A DNA stretch of 48,108 bases, from positions 1 to 48,108 of the forward strand of contig CALGOB010000016.1 of NCBI GenBank assembly GCA_937958005.1, written 5' to 3'. The notes under the pieces are model-generated. The model ran no database searches. It saw only the letters and a list, made by a program, of their open reading frames with translations, and was not told the DNA's origin. Positions 7,534 through 16,770 of this stretch are shown piece after piece. How positions within the stretch are numbered: the first letter of the stretch is position 1; each line of letters starts with the position of its first letter. Position numbers and translations under genes: made by a program. The DNA comes from an uncultured Cyclobacteriaceae bacterium. Lineage in GTDB: Bacteria; Bacteroidota; Bacteroidia; Cytophagales; Cyclobacteriaceae.

Positions 7534-8877
7534 TCACTTCCCTACGTAGTTATAAGGAGTAATGGCTTTTAACTCATTTTTGATTGAATCACTCACGTCC
7601 AGCTGTTCTATAAATTCTTTAATAGACTTTTCCGTGATTGTGTCACCAGTTCTAGTCAGTGTTTTAAGTGCTTCATAAGGATTAGGATATGATTCCCTTC
7701 TTAGAATAGTTTGTATCCCTTCAGCAACTACTGCCCAGTTATCTGCTAAATCTTTCTGAATAGCATTTTCATTTACCTCTAATTTGTTGATCCCTTTTAC
7801 TAAAGAATGGAGAGCAATCGCTATGTGAGAGATAGGAACCCCAATATTTCTTAAAACAGTACTGTCAGTTAAATCTCTTTGTAACCTTGAGATAGGTAGT
7901 TTGTGACTAAAATGGTTTAGTAAGGCATTAGCAATTCCCAAGTTCCCTTCTGCATTTTCGAAGTCAATAGGGTTTACTTTATGGGGCATAGCAGAAGATC
8001 CAACTTCATTTTTATTGATTTTTTGTTTGAAGTAACTCATGGAAACATACTGCCATATATCTTTACTGAAATCAAGAAGAATTACATTAATTCTTCTCAA
8101 TGAATCCATCAATGCAGCTAAGTGATCATAATGTTCTATTTGAGTAGTAGGTTTGCTTCTGGTAAGCCCTAATGAAGCTTCCACAAACTTATTCCCAAAG
8201 GCATGCCAATCTTCATTGGGATAGGCAACATAATGGGCATTGAAATTGCCTGTGGCCCCACCAAATTTAGCTGCATATGGAATGGTTTCACTTCTGTCGG
8301 TCTGTTGAACCATTCTTTCGTGAAAGACTCTAATTTCTTTACCCAGCTTGGTAGGAGAAGCTGGCTGGCCATGGGTTTTGGCTAACATTGGAATATGCTT
8401 CCATTCGTCAGCTTTTTCAAACATGAGTTTGATTAACCTGTCTAAAAGTGGATAAACTTCAAAAACTAAAGAATCTTTTAATAACATTGGGATAGCCGTG
8501 TTATTGATATCTTGTGAGGTAAGACCAAAATGTATGAACTCCTTATAATCTGATAGTCTTAGTAAATCAAATTTCTCTTTTAAGAAATATTCTACAGCCT
8601 TTACATCATGGTTAGTGGTCTGTTCTATTTCCTTGATTTTTTGAGCATCTTCCAAAGTGAAATTCTCGTAAATGCTATGTAGTTGATCAAAAAGAAATTT
8701 ATCCACTTTTTCTAGCTGTGGGAGAGGCTTTTCGCATAAAGCAATGAAATAAAGTATTTCAACTTTTACTCGATATTTGATTAATCCGAATTCAGAATAA
8801 TATTCTGCAAGGTTATTTACTTTACTTCTATACCTACCATCTATAGGTGAAATAGCACTCAGTTCATTTAAGTCCAT
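7534..8877 (-). CDS. purB: Adenylosuccinate lyase
   Basis: A 447-residue enzyme of purine synthesis. It cleaves SAICAR to AICAR and adenylosuccinate to AMP, releasing fumarate in both. The fumarase/aspartase superfamily signature GSSAMPHKVNP is intact (about residues 292-302). The other conserved blocks LTSQDINNTA and KTHGQPASPT are also intact, the latter containing the conserved His. Length and N-terminus (ELSAISPIDGRY) are as in the E. coli-type PurB subgroup. The ATG start is unambiguous. The thioredoxin-like gene follows on the same strand, and the divergent reductase gene begins 142 bases away on the other strand. Assignment is firm. Confidence 0.95.
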   Translation of the reverse strand: MDLNELSAISPIDGRYRSKVNNLAEYYSEFGLIKYRVKVEILYFIALCEKPLPQLEKVDKFLFDQLHSIYENFTLEDAQKIKEIEQTTNHDVKAVEYFLKEKFDLLRLSDYKEFIHFGLTSQDINNTAIPMLLKDSLVFEVYPLLDRLIKLMFEKADEWKHIPMLAKTHGQPASPTKLGKEIRVFHERMVQQTDRSETIPYAAKFGGATGNFNAHYVAYPNEDWHAFGNKFVEASLGLTRSKPTTQIEHYDHLAALMDSLRRINVILLDFSKDIWQYVSMSYFKQKINKNEVGSSAMPHKVNPIDFENAEGNLGIANALLNHFSHKLPISRLQRDLTDSTVLRNIGVPISHIAIALHSLVKGINKLEVNENAIQKDLADNWAVVAEGIQTILRRESYPNPYEALKTLTRTGDTITEKSIKEFIEQLDVSDSIKNELKAITPYNYVGK

Positions 8878-8918
8878 AGTTTTTTATTTAGAGTGGGCTA
8901 AATTAAAGAATACTGGTC

Positions 8919-8926
8919 TACCTTTG
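8919..8926 (+). promoter_or_regulatory. Possible -7 box for the ferredoxin-type reductase gene
   Basis: TACCTTTG fits TAnnTTTG and lies about 94 bases before the ATG at 9020 in the divergent purB/reductase gap. The implied leader contains an imperfect hairpin (TAGGGTTCA near 8958 with TGAATCCCTA near 8980). No clear -33 TTG is seen, so this is tentative. Confidence 0.35.
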
Positions 8927-9019
8927 CATCTTATTTTGATAAATCTATTGAACAAATAGGGTTCACATATTCTTTTATGAATCCCTAATATAAAGAATAG
9001 CATATAAAAGACTAGGATA

Positions 9020-10135
9020 ATGGTTTTTGGATTATTTAAGAAAAAAAGTAAATCAACAGATAAAAGTCAATTACCCACAGATGAACGGTATTTGACTCTG
9101 AAGGTAAAAGAAGTGGTAAAGATGACAGAAGAGGCTGTCAATGTTATATTTGAAAACCCTGAAGGTGGTCTTGCCTATCTGCCAGGCCAGTTTTTGACAC
9201 TTATTTTTACCATAGAAGGCAAGAAAATAAGAAGGGCATATTCTCTTTGTACTACACCGGGTGTTGACGAACACCCAGGAGTTACCGTGAAACGTGTCAA
9301 AGGCGGAGTAATGTCAAATTACATCAATAGCCATTTAAAGGCGGATGATGAGGTGGAAGTAATGGCTCCTATGGGAATGTTTACCTTAGATTACCAGATA
9401 GATCAGGAAAGACATATTATACTATTAGGAGGAGGGAGTGGAATTACACCACTTAATTCTATTTTAAAGGCTGTTTTGGCACGTGAGCCGAAATCGATAG
9501 TTTCATTAGTTTATGCTAATAATAATGAAAAATCAATCATTTTTTATGATGAATTGGAGAAGCTTGCAGCCAAACACCCCAATAGATTTAAGTTGACACA
9601 TGTATTAAATGAAGCTCCAGAAGATTGGAAAGGATATAGTGGATTGCTTAACAATGACAAGCTGAAGAAAATCTTGACAGAATTGCCTCAACATTCATTA
9701 GAAAAGACAGAATATTATACTTGCGGCCCAGAGCCCTTGATGGATATTGTCTTTGATACACTAAACGAGTTAGGAGTACCTCCTGAAAATAAAAATAAAG
9801 AGAGTTTTGTTGCTGGGAGTAATGCAACAAGTGAAGAAGAAAGTACGACAAGCGCTGAAGGGGCTGCACTAGCAAAAATTACTATCGATGGAGAAGTACA
9901 TGAGTTTGAAGTCCCTGCTGGAAAAACCGTATTAGAAGCTGGTTTAGATGCAGATGTTGATATGCCTTATTCTTGTCAAAGCGGACTTTGTACAGCTTGT
10001 AGAGGTAAATGTGTATCAGGAAAGTTAACTACTGAGGATGCAGATGGATTATCCCAAAAGGAATTAGAAGAAGGGTATGTATTAACCTGTATTGGAAAAG
10101 CACTTACCAGTAAGATTGAGATAGAGATTGGATAG
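9020..10135 (+). CDS. Ferredoxin reductase-like flavoprotein with C-terminal 2Fe-2S domain (PaaE-like)
   Basis: A 371-residue soluble electron-transfer protein in three parts. A FAD-binding barrel covers about residues 20-125 (RRAYSLCTTP is the flavin motif). An NAD(P)-binding domain covers about 130-260 (ILLGGGSGITPLNSIL and YYTCGPEPLMD). A plant-type ferredoxin domain covers about 285-371, with ligands in CQSGLCTACRGKC and the final Cys in VLTCIGKA, giving the C-x4-C-x2-C...C pattern. It matches the phenylacetyl-CoA epoxidase reductase (PaaE) and HCP/Hmp-like reductase architecture, but no paaABCD genes are nearby. It may therefore serve another oxygenase or a fatty-acid desaturase; the true partner cannot be read here. 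The charged start (FGLFKKKSKS) is not a signal peptide. Confidence 0.85.
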   Translation: MVFGLFKKKSKSTDKSQLPTDERYLTLKVKEVVKMTEEAVNVIFENPEGGLAYLPGQFLTLIFTIEGKKIRRAYSLCTTPGVDEHPGVTVKRVKGGVMSNYINSHLKADDEVEVMAPMGMFTLDYQIDQERHIILLGGGSGITPLNSILKAVLAREPKSIVSLVYANNNEKSIIFYDELEKLAAKHPNRFKLTHVLNEAPEDWKGYSGLLNNDKLKKILTELPQHSLEKTEYYTCGPEPLMDIVFDTLNELGVPPENKNKESFVAGSNATSEEESTTSAEGAALAKITIDGEVHEFEVPAGKTVLEAGLDADVDMPYSCQSGLCTACRGKCVSGKLTTEDADGLSQKELEEGYVLTCIGKALTSKIEIEIG

Positions 10136-10244
10136 GACTTGGTCGCTTCGCTTCATTTTGATCATTGTAAAAAAAGTCCCCTTTTTTTTAACAAAATCAT
10201 ATTTAGCTAGTTCTACATATAGCTTTACTAGTTATGAAACAATT

Positions 10245-10276
10245 AACCTGTAACATCAAACTTGATGTTACAGGTT
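10245..10276. terminator. Bidirectional rho-independent terminator
   Basis: Arms AACCTGTAACATCAA and TTGATGTTACAGGTT are perfectly complementary around a 2-base centre, with a T-run on the plus strand. It separates the converging reductase and TraB/GumN genes. Confidence 0.85.
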
Positions 10277-10300
10277 TTTGAGTTTTTGACCTTTTTTGTT

Positions 10301-11182
10301 TTAACCTTTTACTGGAGTCACTTTATAGCCCGCTTTTTTCAATAGGGCAATTACTCCATTTTTTCCTCCTAAATGACCAGCCCCTACACCAAAGAATGTA
10401 CTTTTTTCAGAAGCTAATTGACCTATTTTAGGTATCCAATTTTTATTTCTAGTATCAAGCAATACTTCTTTTTGTTCTTTAGAGTCCATGTTTTTTGTCA
10501 TATATGATTCTAAGGCATTTATATCCTCACTCTTGTACATACCTAACATATCATTTATTTCTTTTGCACTTTTATCTTTTTCTTGAATCATATCAATGAT
10601 ATCTTTTAATTGTGACTCATATGAAATGCCATCAAATACGGCTACTTGCTCAGCAACAGTTTCAAGCCCTAAAATTTCTTTATTTTGTTCTTTAGCCATT
10701 TCTATAAATGTCATTTCAAAACTTGCAGGATTCTCTCCCATAAGATTCATAGTCACAAGAGAAGTAAGGATTAAGGGCTTAAAACCGTTGAACGGAGCGA
10801 TTCCTTGCCCATTAATTTCCTTTAGCTGATTATCAAGTATCTTATAATCATCGCTTGAAAGAAGTTTATCGATTGTTTTTCCTTCAGGAAGAGCTAAATT
10901 TTTAATGAATTCTGTATTCATATTTGGGTCGTCCATATCCAATTCTAAGACTATTTGATTAGATTCCTGAAAGGCATCTTTTACTTTGTCTTTTAGTTCG
11001 AACTCCTTTTGAGGAAGCATATGAAATGTTCCCATTACATAAGAGGTTTTAATGTCATCGCCTTCCACCTTCCAAAGAACTGTATTTTCCCTTTTGAATT
11101 TTTGGGCTTGTGTGTTGAAAGGGAATATTCCAATCAGTAAAATTACTAGTAATGTTGCCATGGAGTTTATTGTCTTTTTCAT
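10301..11182 (-). CDS. TraB/GumN family protein, exported
   Basis: A 293-residue protein of the TraB/GumN (Tiki-like) family. It has a signal peptide over about residues 1-26 (MKKTINSMATLL..., cleavage after TQA). Conserved family features are the first block YVMGTFHML with its GxxH-type motif, the acidic VLELDMDD, and the C-terminal GVGAGHLGGKNGVIALLKKAGY with the second GxxH-like motif. In the eukaryotic relatives these residues form a metalloprotease site; whether the bacterial proteins are proteases is not established. It stands alone, with a terminator shared with the converging reductase gene and a repeat-rich gap upstream. Confidence 0.85.
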   Translation of the reverse strand: MKKTINSMATLLVILLIGIFPFNTQAQKFKRENTVLWKVEGDDIKTSYVMGTFHMLPQKEFELKDKVKDAFQESNQIVLELDMDDPNMNTEFIKNLALPEGKTIDKLLSSDDYKILDNQLKEINGQGIAPFNGFKPLILTSLVTMNLMGENPASFEMTFIEMAKEQNKEILGLETVAEQVAVFDGISYESQLKDIIDMIQEKDKSAKEINDMLGMYKSEDINALESYMTKNMDSKEQKEVLLDTRNKNWIPKIGQLASEKSTFFGVGAGHLGGKNGVIALLKKAGYKVTPVKG

Positions 11183-11383
11183 CTTTTTATTTTATTAAGT
11201 TTCAGTAAATAAGTGCCTATAAAAATGGATTTGTTACAGTTGGTGTAGATTATTTTTATATACTATTGGTAGTTTGTTATTAAGTGATTGATTGATAGAA
11301 GTTTAAAGTCTTGTTAAATGTCGATGAAATTGTCTTTGCAGGAGTATTTGGAAATTATTGTAAGCCAAAAACTAATAGTTAAT

Positions 11384-11724
11384 TACTAGTATCCGAGAAA
11401 AAGGTTTTCATTTTTATACATTTTGGAGGGTTGGCACGGTACGCCGTCGCGGTGATCATTTAGCAGGGTGTGCGAGACGGTCGGCCGCTGCCGGGTTTAG
11501 GGTAGGAGCTTTAAATTATTCGCCAGGCGACCCTGTTGATTTTTTTGGCGGCCGCCCTTTTTTCAGGAGTCCGCCCTCGCGGCATGGAAAAAACGGACGA
11601 AAGCTAGAGTTGTCAGCCCTTCGATTGATTTATAGGGGGTGTTTTTGAACTTCAGAAATAATCTTTGATTAAACGATATCAAGAACAGTTTTTCTTCAAT
11701 TTCAGTTTTACTTGGATGCCAGTA
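11384..11724 (+). mobile_element. Non-autonomous transposon-like element, family A copy 2
   Basis: A 341-base near-identical copy of the element at 5444-5790, in the same orientation and with the same inverted-repeat ends (TACTAGTATCC... and ...GGATGCCAGTA). The first ~170 and last ~130 bases match copy 1 with few substitutions. The segment at 11555-11587 differs: the loop inside the CCTTTTTTC / GAAAAAACGG stem is 22 bases of unrelated sequence. The flanking 9-mers ATAGTTAAT and ATTTTAAAT agree at only 6 of 9 positions, so the target duplication is decayed or was lost by recombination. A B repeat follows 31 bases later. Confidence 0.8.
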
Positions 11725-11755
11725 ATTTTAAATCCAATTAAAGTTACTAATTTTC

Positions 11756-11850
11756 AAATGAACCAACCCCGACCCAAGGGTACGGGGTATCTATGGGCAA
11801 TAATTTAATGATCGACTCAAGAGTCGGGGAATTAATATCCCTTAGGGATT
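11756..11850 (-). repeat. B-family palindromic repeat, copy 2
   Basis: The exact reverse complement of the 95-base unit at 1596-1690, with no mismatch that I can find. It is bordered by CAAAT on both sides if the unit is taken as GAACC...GGGATT (11755-11759 and 11851-11855). This could be a short target duplication, although AAAT also borders other copies and may belong to the element. Confidence 0.8.
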
Positions 11851-12005
11851 CAAATTCTCAGGAGATTCAATATAAAACGTTTGCACCTGAGTAAATCGAT
11901 AGTGGTCGCATTCGCTAAGACCATCGACGGTGTACTAAATGTAAGGCCCAATAAACCGTCAATTAAAGAACTGGTAACCTATTTCATGAAGGATCATAGT
12001 ATCTA
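11851..12005 (+). pseudogene. Unidentified gene relic abutting the B repeat
   Basis: One plus-strand frame stays open from inside the B repeat to a TAA at 12003-12005. It reads like real protein in its last part: LSKSIVVAFAKTIDG then VLNVRPNKPSIKELVTYF and MKDHSI. There is no start codon of its own and the repeat occupies the upstream side. I read it as the 3' end of a lost gene. The family is not recognised. It converges with the MMPL-type gene, whose stop is 26 bases on. Confidence 0.35.
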
Positions 12006-12030
12006 AAGGCTAGAATCTCAAGTTCAAAAT

Positions 12031-14247
12031 CTATTTCTCCTTATAAAACATCATAATTAGACAAGGCAGTAAAATAAGGTCTGCAATTAAAGCAGACACT
12101 AGGGCGATACTGACCATGGTGCCAGTAAGAAAAGTAGATTGAAAAGTAGAGAATGCAAAACTCCCAAATCCACCAATTAGCAAAAAAGAAGTGATCAAGA
12201 TAGCTTTTCCTGTAGAATGAAAAGTTTTATTAAGTGCAAGATTTAAGGGCACTTTTCTGCTCAATTCTGTTTTTAACCTACTTAAAAAATGAATGGTATC
12301 ATCTACTGCTATCCCAAAAGCAATAGTAAATACTACGGCCGTAGATTTTTTCAAACTGATATCAAGCCAATACATTAACAAAAACATGGCGATCAATGGC
12401 AATACATTAGGGATTATGGCAATCAATGACATACTGAAAGACCGGTATATAAACCCAACAATTAAAATTACGATGATCAATGCACCTAATAAGCTTATAA
12501 AGAGATGTTTTGTTATTTTCTCGTTTCCTTCATCTAAAAAAAGTGGTTCTCCACTTAATTTTACAGTCATGACCTCACTGTCTATATTAGCATTTAAATA
12601 AGACCTTAACTGGTCATTTTTTACCTTTGTAATCGCACTGCCCCAATCATTTGATTTCACCTGTATCCTTGTAAAATCAGATGTTTCACTCACTAGTGAT
12701 CGTACCAATGGATTATCCCTTTCTTTTTCCAGATAGTCCAGCACTCTTCCTAAAAGAGCTGATCTTTCTGGGATTTCATATTTTGACGGGATGCCTCCAT
12801 AATACATTCTATTTAAACGTTTCACTTGAGTAGCCAAACTATAAACGCTTCTGGCCTGATAAGATTCAGACAAGTAATTTTCTAAGTTTTCTAACTGTCG
12901 TACCACTTCTTCATCAAAAGCATTATAAGGTTCCTGAATGGTGATGTACAGCTCTAAGTCACGAATACCAAAGAAATTATTTTCAAAAAAAGCTAAATTC
13001 TTACTCAATGGGTCTTTCGCATCCAAATCATCAAAAATATAAGTATTCAACTCTACTTTTGACCCAAAGAAAATAGAAGAACCTGTCAAAACAAGTGCTC
13101 CTAATAAGATTTTTCCCCTATGGGAAAGTATCAAATCAAATAGGCCGGTTCTATTTAAGGACCAATTAAAAAAGGTTTCCTGATGCGCAATCTTCTCTAT
13201 CAAAATTGGCACTAAAAACAAGGTTAAAAGATAAGCAACCAATATTCCAAATGAAGTAATTATCCCAAAATGAATGAAAGGAGTTACCTCTGTAAAAACT
13301 AATCCTAAAAATCCAATGGCTGTAGTAAATGAGGTGAGTTGCAATGAATGCCCTATATCCTGATAGGCTAAGGTTATCTTCCTTTCAATTGCTCCTTCTT
13401 CCTCCTCAACAAATCGTGAAAATATATGAATCAAATCACTCATACTGACTATAGCAACAATAGCAGGGATAGTGACTGTTAATACATTTAAAGTAGCTCC
13501 CATCCAGTAAGTAAACCCTAAGGTAATTACTACTGTAGAGATCAAAAACAAAATAGCAATGATCAGAAAAGAATAGGAACGATAGCACAAATAAGTAATC
13601 AAAATAATCATTGAAAAGGCTAATATAGAAAGCCATATCATTTCCTTCTTCAAGCTAGATTCATAACCTTCTTGTGCTATATTTAAACCATAAAGGTGAT
13701 GTTTATGTAATTTAAATTCATCCAAATAGTCCATTATTTGAGTGATGCTTTCATCAGGGACCTCTTTCTCCAAAATCAAAAACAAACAGGTGGATTTTCT
13801 ATCTGGAGAAACAAACTTAGGGTGCACATCTGGGTACAGAAAGAAATTAGTTGTATCCTCTGATAATTTACTGGGTTGAGACAAATCCACAAAAGGCACT
13901 TCCCTTACACCAAAAATACCTCTCACTGGGTTCGTTAAAGAAACAATAGATATTGATTCTTTAATTCCATCGATTAAGTTAATTTTCTTTTCAAGCGAAT
14001 CAATCTTATGTAGGAAATTGACATCAAAAATGGACTGATTGCTTGTAAGGCCTATGGTCAATGCATCATCTCCTTTGGAAAACTTCTCTTTAGAAAGGTG
14101 ATAGAATTGAATATCCGGATCATCTACCGAAAAAAATTCTTCAAATTTAAAAGAAAACTGCAGTTTTGAGGCCCAAAAAACCGAGCATGCCAACAATATG
14201 AACAGCCCTCCTAAAAAGGTTAATCGATATATTCCTTTTAAGAGCAC
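12031..14247 (-). CDS. MMPL-family RND transporter
   Basis: A 738-residue inner-membrane transporter of the RND superfamily, MMPL/HpnN type. It has two repeats, each with one helix, a large periplasmic loop, then five helices. The first half has a loop over about residues 30-200 followed by helices from about 203. The second half starts near residue 375, with its last helices around 600-730. Conserved acidic residues occur in the central helices (MSDLIHIFSR in repeat 1, FGIAVDDTIHFLSRL in repeat 2), as expected for proton-driven export. Relatives export hopanoids, mycolates or glycolipids. It starts with GTG, which shares its G with the TAG stop of the upstream GT2 gene (TAGTG), so translation is coupled. 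Lipid or glycolipid export is inferred. Confidence 0.85.
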   Translation of the reverse strand: MLLKGIYRLTFLGGLFILLACSVFWASKLQFSFKFEEFFSVDDPDIQFYHLSKEKFSKGDDALTIGLTSNQSIFDVNFLHKIDSLEKKINLIDGIKESISIVSLTNPVRGIFGVREVPFVDLSQPSKLSEDTTNFFLYPDVHPKFVSPDRKSTCLFLILEKEVPDESITQIMDYLDEFKLHKHHLYGLNIAQEGYESSLKKEMIWLSILAFSMIILITYLCYRSYSFLIIAILFLISTVVITLGFTYWMGATLNVLTVTIPAIVAIVSMSDLIHIFSRFVEEEEGAIERKITLAYQDIGHSLQLTSFTTAIGFLGLVFTEVTPFIHFGIITSFGILVAYLLTLFLVPILIEKIAHQETFFNWSLNRTGLFDLILSHRGKILLGALVLTGSSIFFGSKVELNTYIFDDLDAKDPLSKNLAFFENNFFGIRDLELYITIQEPYNAFDEEVVRQLENLENYLSESYQARSVYSLATQVKRLNRMYYGGIPSKYEIPERSALLGRVLDYLEKERDNPLVRSLVSETSDFTRIQVKSNDWGSAITKVKNDQLRSYLNANIDSEVMTVKLSGEPLFLDEGNEKITKHLFISLLGALIIVILIVGFIYRSFSMSLIAIIPNVLPLIAMFLLMYWLDISLKKSTAVVFTIAFGIAVDDTIHFLSRLKTELSRKVPLNLALNKTFHSTGKAILITSFLLIGGFGSFAFSTFQSTFLTGTMVSIALVSALIADLILLPCLIMMFYKEK

Positions 14248-15728
14248 TAAGCGTTACTGTTTGCTTTCACATGATGAAAAACGGACATTATAAATACCAA
14301 TGCAATGCCAGAAACCATCATCAGTAAAAACACCAATGCTTGGTAATTTTGATATTGATAGGTCATGTAACAAGAATAAGAAAAGTAAATCAACATAAAA
14401 AACTCAGCCAACGAAACAGCGTTAATTTTCATGGAAACATATGCTTTTGTACGAATGGAGTCATTCGAATTGGTAATATTAAATTTTGGTGTTCTAATGA
14501 ACGGGGATTTCTTTCCAAAATAACCTTCTATCACCCCAATGGTATTGTAGATTGATAATCCCATTGAAAATGTAAGAAACAAAGGATACAATGGCACCAT
14601 TAGCATCGCTTTTTGCCATGAGTTAGATTGATTAGCTACTACATTAGCGGTGATATAGAAAAAGAATAGAAAGAAGAATGACAATTCAAAAACGATAAAA
14701 ACATTTAAATATGGCCGAAAACTTTCTTGAGTATCTACCACATACTGAAAAGGAAGTAACAACACTGCCGAGCATAGTAGACAAACCCAAATAAAACTAT
14801 TGAGCAAGTGAAAAAACGCATGAATTTTAGTACTCACCTTTTTATCAGAAGCTTTCAAAACACTTAGTAAATTCTTTCTAGTGCACTCTGCCGCGCCTTT
14901 AGCCCACCTAAATTGCTGTGATTTTAACGCATTCATTTCCGCAGGAAGCTCTGCTGGCGCTATCACTTCCTCTAAATATCTAAACTTCCAGCCTTTTAAT
15001 TGAGCTCTGTAACTTAAATCCAAATCCTCAGTAAGTGTGTCCCCTTCCCATCCCCCAGCATCTTCAATAGTCTGGGATCTCCAAACTCCAGCTGTTCCAT
15101 TAAAATTAATAAAGTGTCCCCTGCTGTTTCTTCCCGTTTGTTCAATAATGAAATGAGCATTCAATGCATAGGCTTGCAGCTGAGTCAAAATAGAATAAGT
15201 CTCATTTAAATGCCCCCACCTTGCTTGGACCACACCCACAGATTCATCTTGAAAATAAGGTATAGTTTGGCTAAGAAAATCAGGAAATGGTATAAAATCA
15301 GCGTCAAATACGACTACAAATTCTCCTTTACTTTCTTGTAGGCCATAGCTAAGCGCACCTGCTTTAAAATCAACTCTCTCACTTCTAATAATTTGTTTAA
15401 TATCAAACCCTTTCTTTTGATACAATTGAACACATTCCTTGATAATGTCAATTGTTTCATCATCAGAATCATCCAATACTTGTATTTCAAGTTTATCCCT
15501 TGGGTACTCAAACTTAGTCACAGCAGCTATCAATCGTGTAATTACATATTTCTCATTGTATACTGGTAATTGCACAGTGACTACTGGATAATCAACCAAC
15601 ACAGGTGTAATTACTCTCTTTTGTTTTCTACTTTTAAGATAAAGAATTGTAGTGCAAAGCTGAACAACGCTATAAAGTAAAATAAATGTAAGAAATAAGG
15701 TATTTAAGATAAATATGATCCAATACAA
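14247..15728 (-). CDS. Membrane GT2 glycosyltransferase, cellulose synthase-like (QxxRW)
   Basis: A 493-residue integral membrane glycosyltransferase. An N-terminal helix (about 3-30) precedes a cytoplasmic GT2 domain (about 47-285). The domain has PVYNEK, the UDP-sugar-binding LDDSDDE, the metal motif DAD (142-144), TED (233-235) as catalytic base, and QQFRW (271-275). C-terminal helices follow at about 305-330, 343-365, 375-395 and 430-480. QxxRW marks processive or lipid-glycosylating enzymes (BcsA, mannan synthase, ceramide glucosyltransferase types). The PilZ domain of true BcsA is absent. Its TAG stop overlaps the GTG of the MMPL gene, and the SGNH gene ends 4 bases before it. The sugar and acceptor are unknown; a glycolipid later exported by the MMPL protein is the simplest reading. 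Confidence 0.88.
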   Translation of the reverse strand: MYWIIFILNTLFLTFILLYSVVQLCTTILYLKSRKQKRVITPVLVDYPVVTVQLPVYNEKYVITRLIAAVTKFEYPRDKLEIQVLDDSDDETIDIIKECVQLYQKKGFDIKQIIRSERVDFKAGALSYGLQESKGEFVVVFDADFIPFPDFLSQTIPYFQDESVGVVQARWGHLNETYSILTQLQAYALNAHFIIEQTGRNSRGHFINFNGTAGVWRSQTIEDAGGWEGDTLTEDLDLSYRAQLKGWKFRYLEEVIAPAELPAEMNALKSQQFRWAKGAAECTRKNLLSVLKASDKKVSTKIHAFFHLLNSFIWVCLLCSAVLLLPFQYVVDTQESFRPYLNVFIVFELSFFFLFFFYITANVVANQSNSWQKAMLMVPLYPLFLTFSMGLSIYNTIGVIEGYFGKKSPFIRTPKFNITNSNDSIRTKAYVSMKINAVSLAEFFMLIYFSYSCYMTYQYQNYQALVFLLMMVSGIALVFIMSVFHHVKANSNA

Positions 15729-15732
15729 GGTT

Positions 15733-16770
15733 TTAGGATTTAGGTTTACTTTCGGATAAGTATTTAATTATTGATTGAGCGTAATAAGCATGTGCTATTT
15801 TATTTGGGTGAGAATCTATTGGCAAATTTGAATACAAGGAATTTTCTAATGATAAAGAAGCATCTAATGTTTCTATACCATCTAGCCTAGAAAGAAATTG
15901 TGAGGTTGTAGAATTCTTTGCAAGCCCTACTACCAGTAACCTAATGTGATGCAGATCGCAATAAGCGGCAATTTGTTGAAACAACTGTAAAGAAATCATC
16001 TCTTTATCGATACTATGTGACTCAAATTGATCTGATATGGTTTGTAATAAATTTACTAAGGCAAAAGTTTCTCTTCCCTGCCAATGTTGATATAGGCCTT
16101 TCCATTCTTTCTGGCCAAAAACTAAAGAATCGCCTTGAAAAAAAACATATGGGAAGTGACTTTCATCCATACCAACTTTATTTTTTTGTTTGGCTTTTAC
16201 ATAACCGATATTCAAATGCAATCGGTATTCTGGGCTCAATACATTTCTTTCTATATGAAAATCAGCAAAGTTAAACACTGCAATTGAAGGAGGCGTTCCT
16301 ATTTTCACCAGCTCTTGCAATTGATAGTAGCCCTGCACATTCCCATAACCTGGCACACCATAATTTATTACATTGTAAGCTGACATTTCTTTCGCCATAA
16401 TAGCACTCATTACCTGTTCATCATCCACTCCCATCCCATAGGTATATGAACATCCAAAAAGAGCTATATCCAGCTTATTCGAATCAATTTCAAATTCAGG
16501 GTAAGTCCTTAAGCCATTTGCTGAGTGAGATGCTTGGTAGTTTATTTTATTATTAAGTTGTACTTGATACAGCCCTTCTCTTAACTGAAAACCTAATTTT
16601 TCATGAGCAACAATACTCCTTTCCGGGTGGCTCTTTATTGAAAAAGGAATGTATTCATAAGGTCTATATCCACCTATCCAAAGTAGCATTTCCAGTAATG
16701 GAATCACTACTACTATACAATAAAAAAAATAACCAATCTTGTGTGTTAATCTGGGCTTTGTCCCTATCAA
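15733..16770 (-). CDS. Membrane-anchored SGNH/GDSL hydrolase-like protein
   Basis: A 345-residue protein with an N-terminal signal anchor (about residues 12-32) and an SGNH-type fold outside the membrane. The nucleophile block is ALFGCSYTYG (Ser108), the Gly block NYGVPGYGN (136-144), and the catalytic Asp/His pair DSHPN (Asp319, His321). These are the residues expected of esterases, or of acyltransferases acting on polysaccharide or lipid. The start is TTG at 16768-16770; a stop lies five codons upstream and the next ATG would cut the membrane helix. It is the first gene of the three-gene unit SGNH-GT2-MMPL. A role in acylation or deacylation of the product of the GT2 enzyme is inferred from position. 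Confidence 0.75.
   Translation of the reverse strand: MIGTKPRLTHKIGYFFYCIVVVIPLLEMLLWIGGYRPYEYIPFSIKSHPERSIVAHEKLGFQLREGLYQVQLNNKINYQASHSANGLRTYPEFEIDSNKLDIALFGCSYTYGMGVDDEQVMSAIMAKEMSAYNVINYGVPGYGNVQGYYQLQELVKIGTPPSIAVFNFADFHIERNVLSPEYRLHLNIGYVKAKQKNKVGMDESHFPYVFFQGDSLVFGQKEWKGLYQHWQGRETFALVNLLQTISDQFESHSIDKEMISLQLFQQIAAYCDLHHIRLLVVGLAKNSTTSQFLSRLDGIETLDASLSLENSLYSNLPIDSHPNKIAHAYYAQSIIKYLSESKPKS

Noticed and set aside
9020-10135. Member of a phenylacetate degradation cluster
   Set aside because: Only the reductase type matches; no epoxidase subunits or CoA ligase genes are near, so no paa symbol is given.
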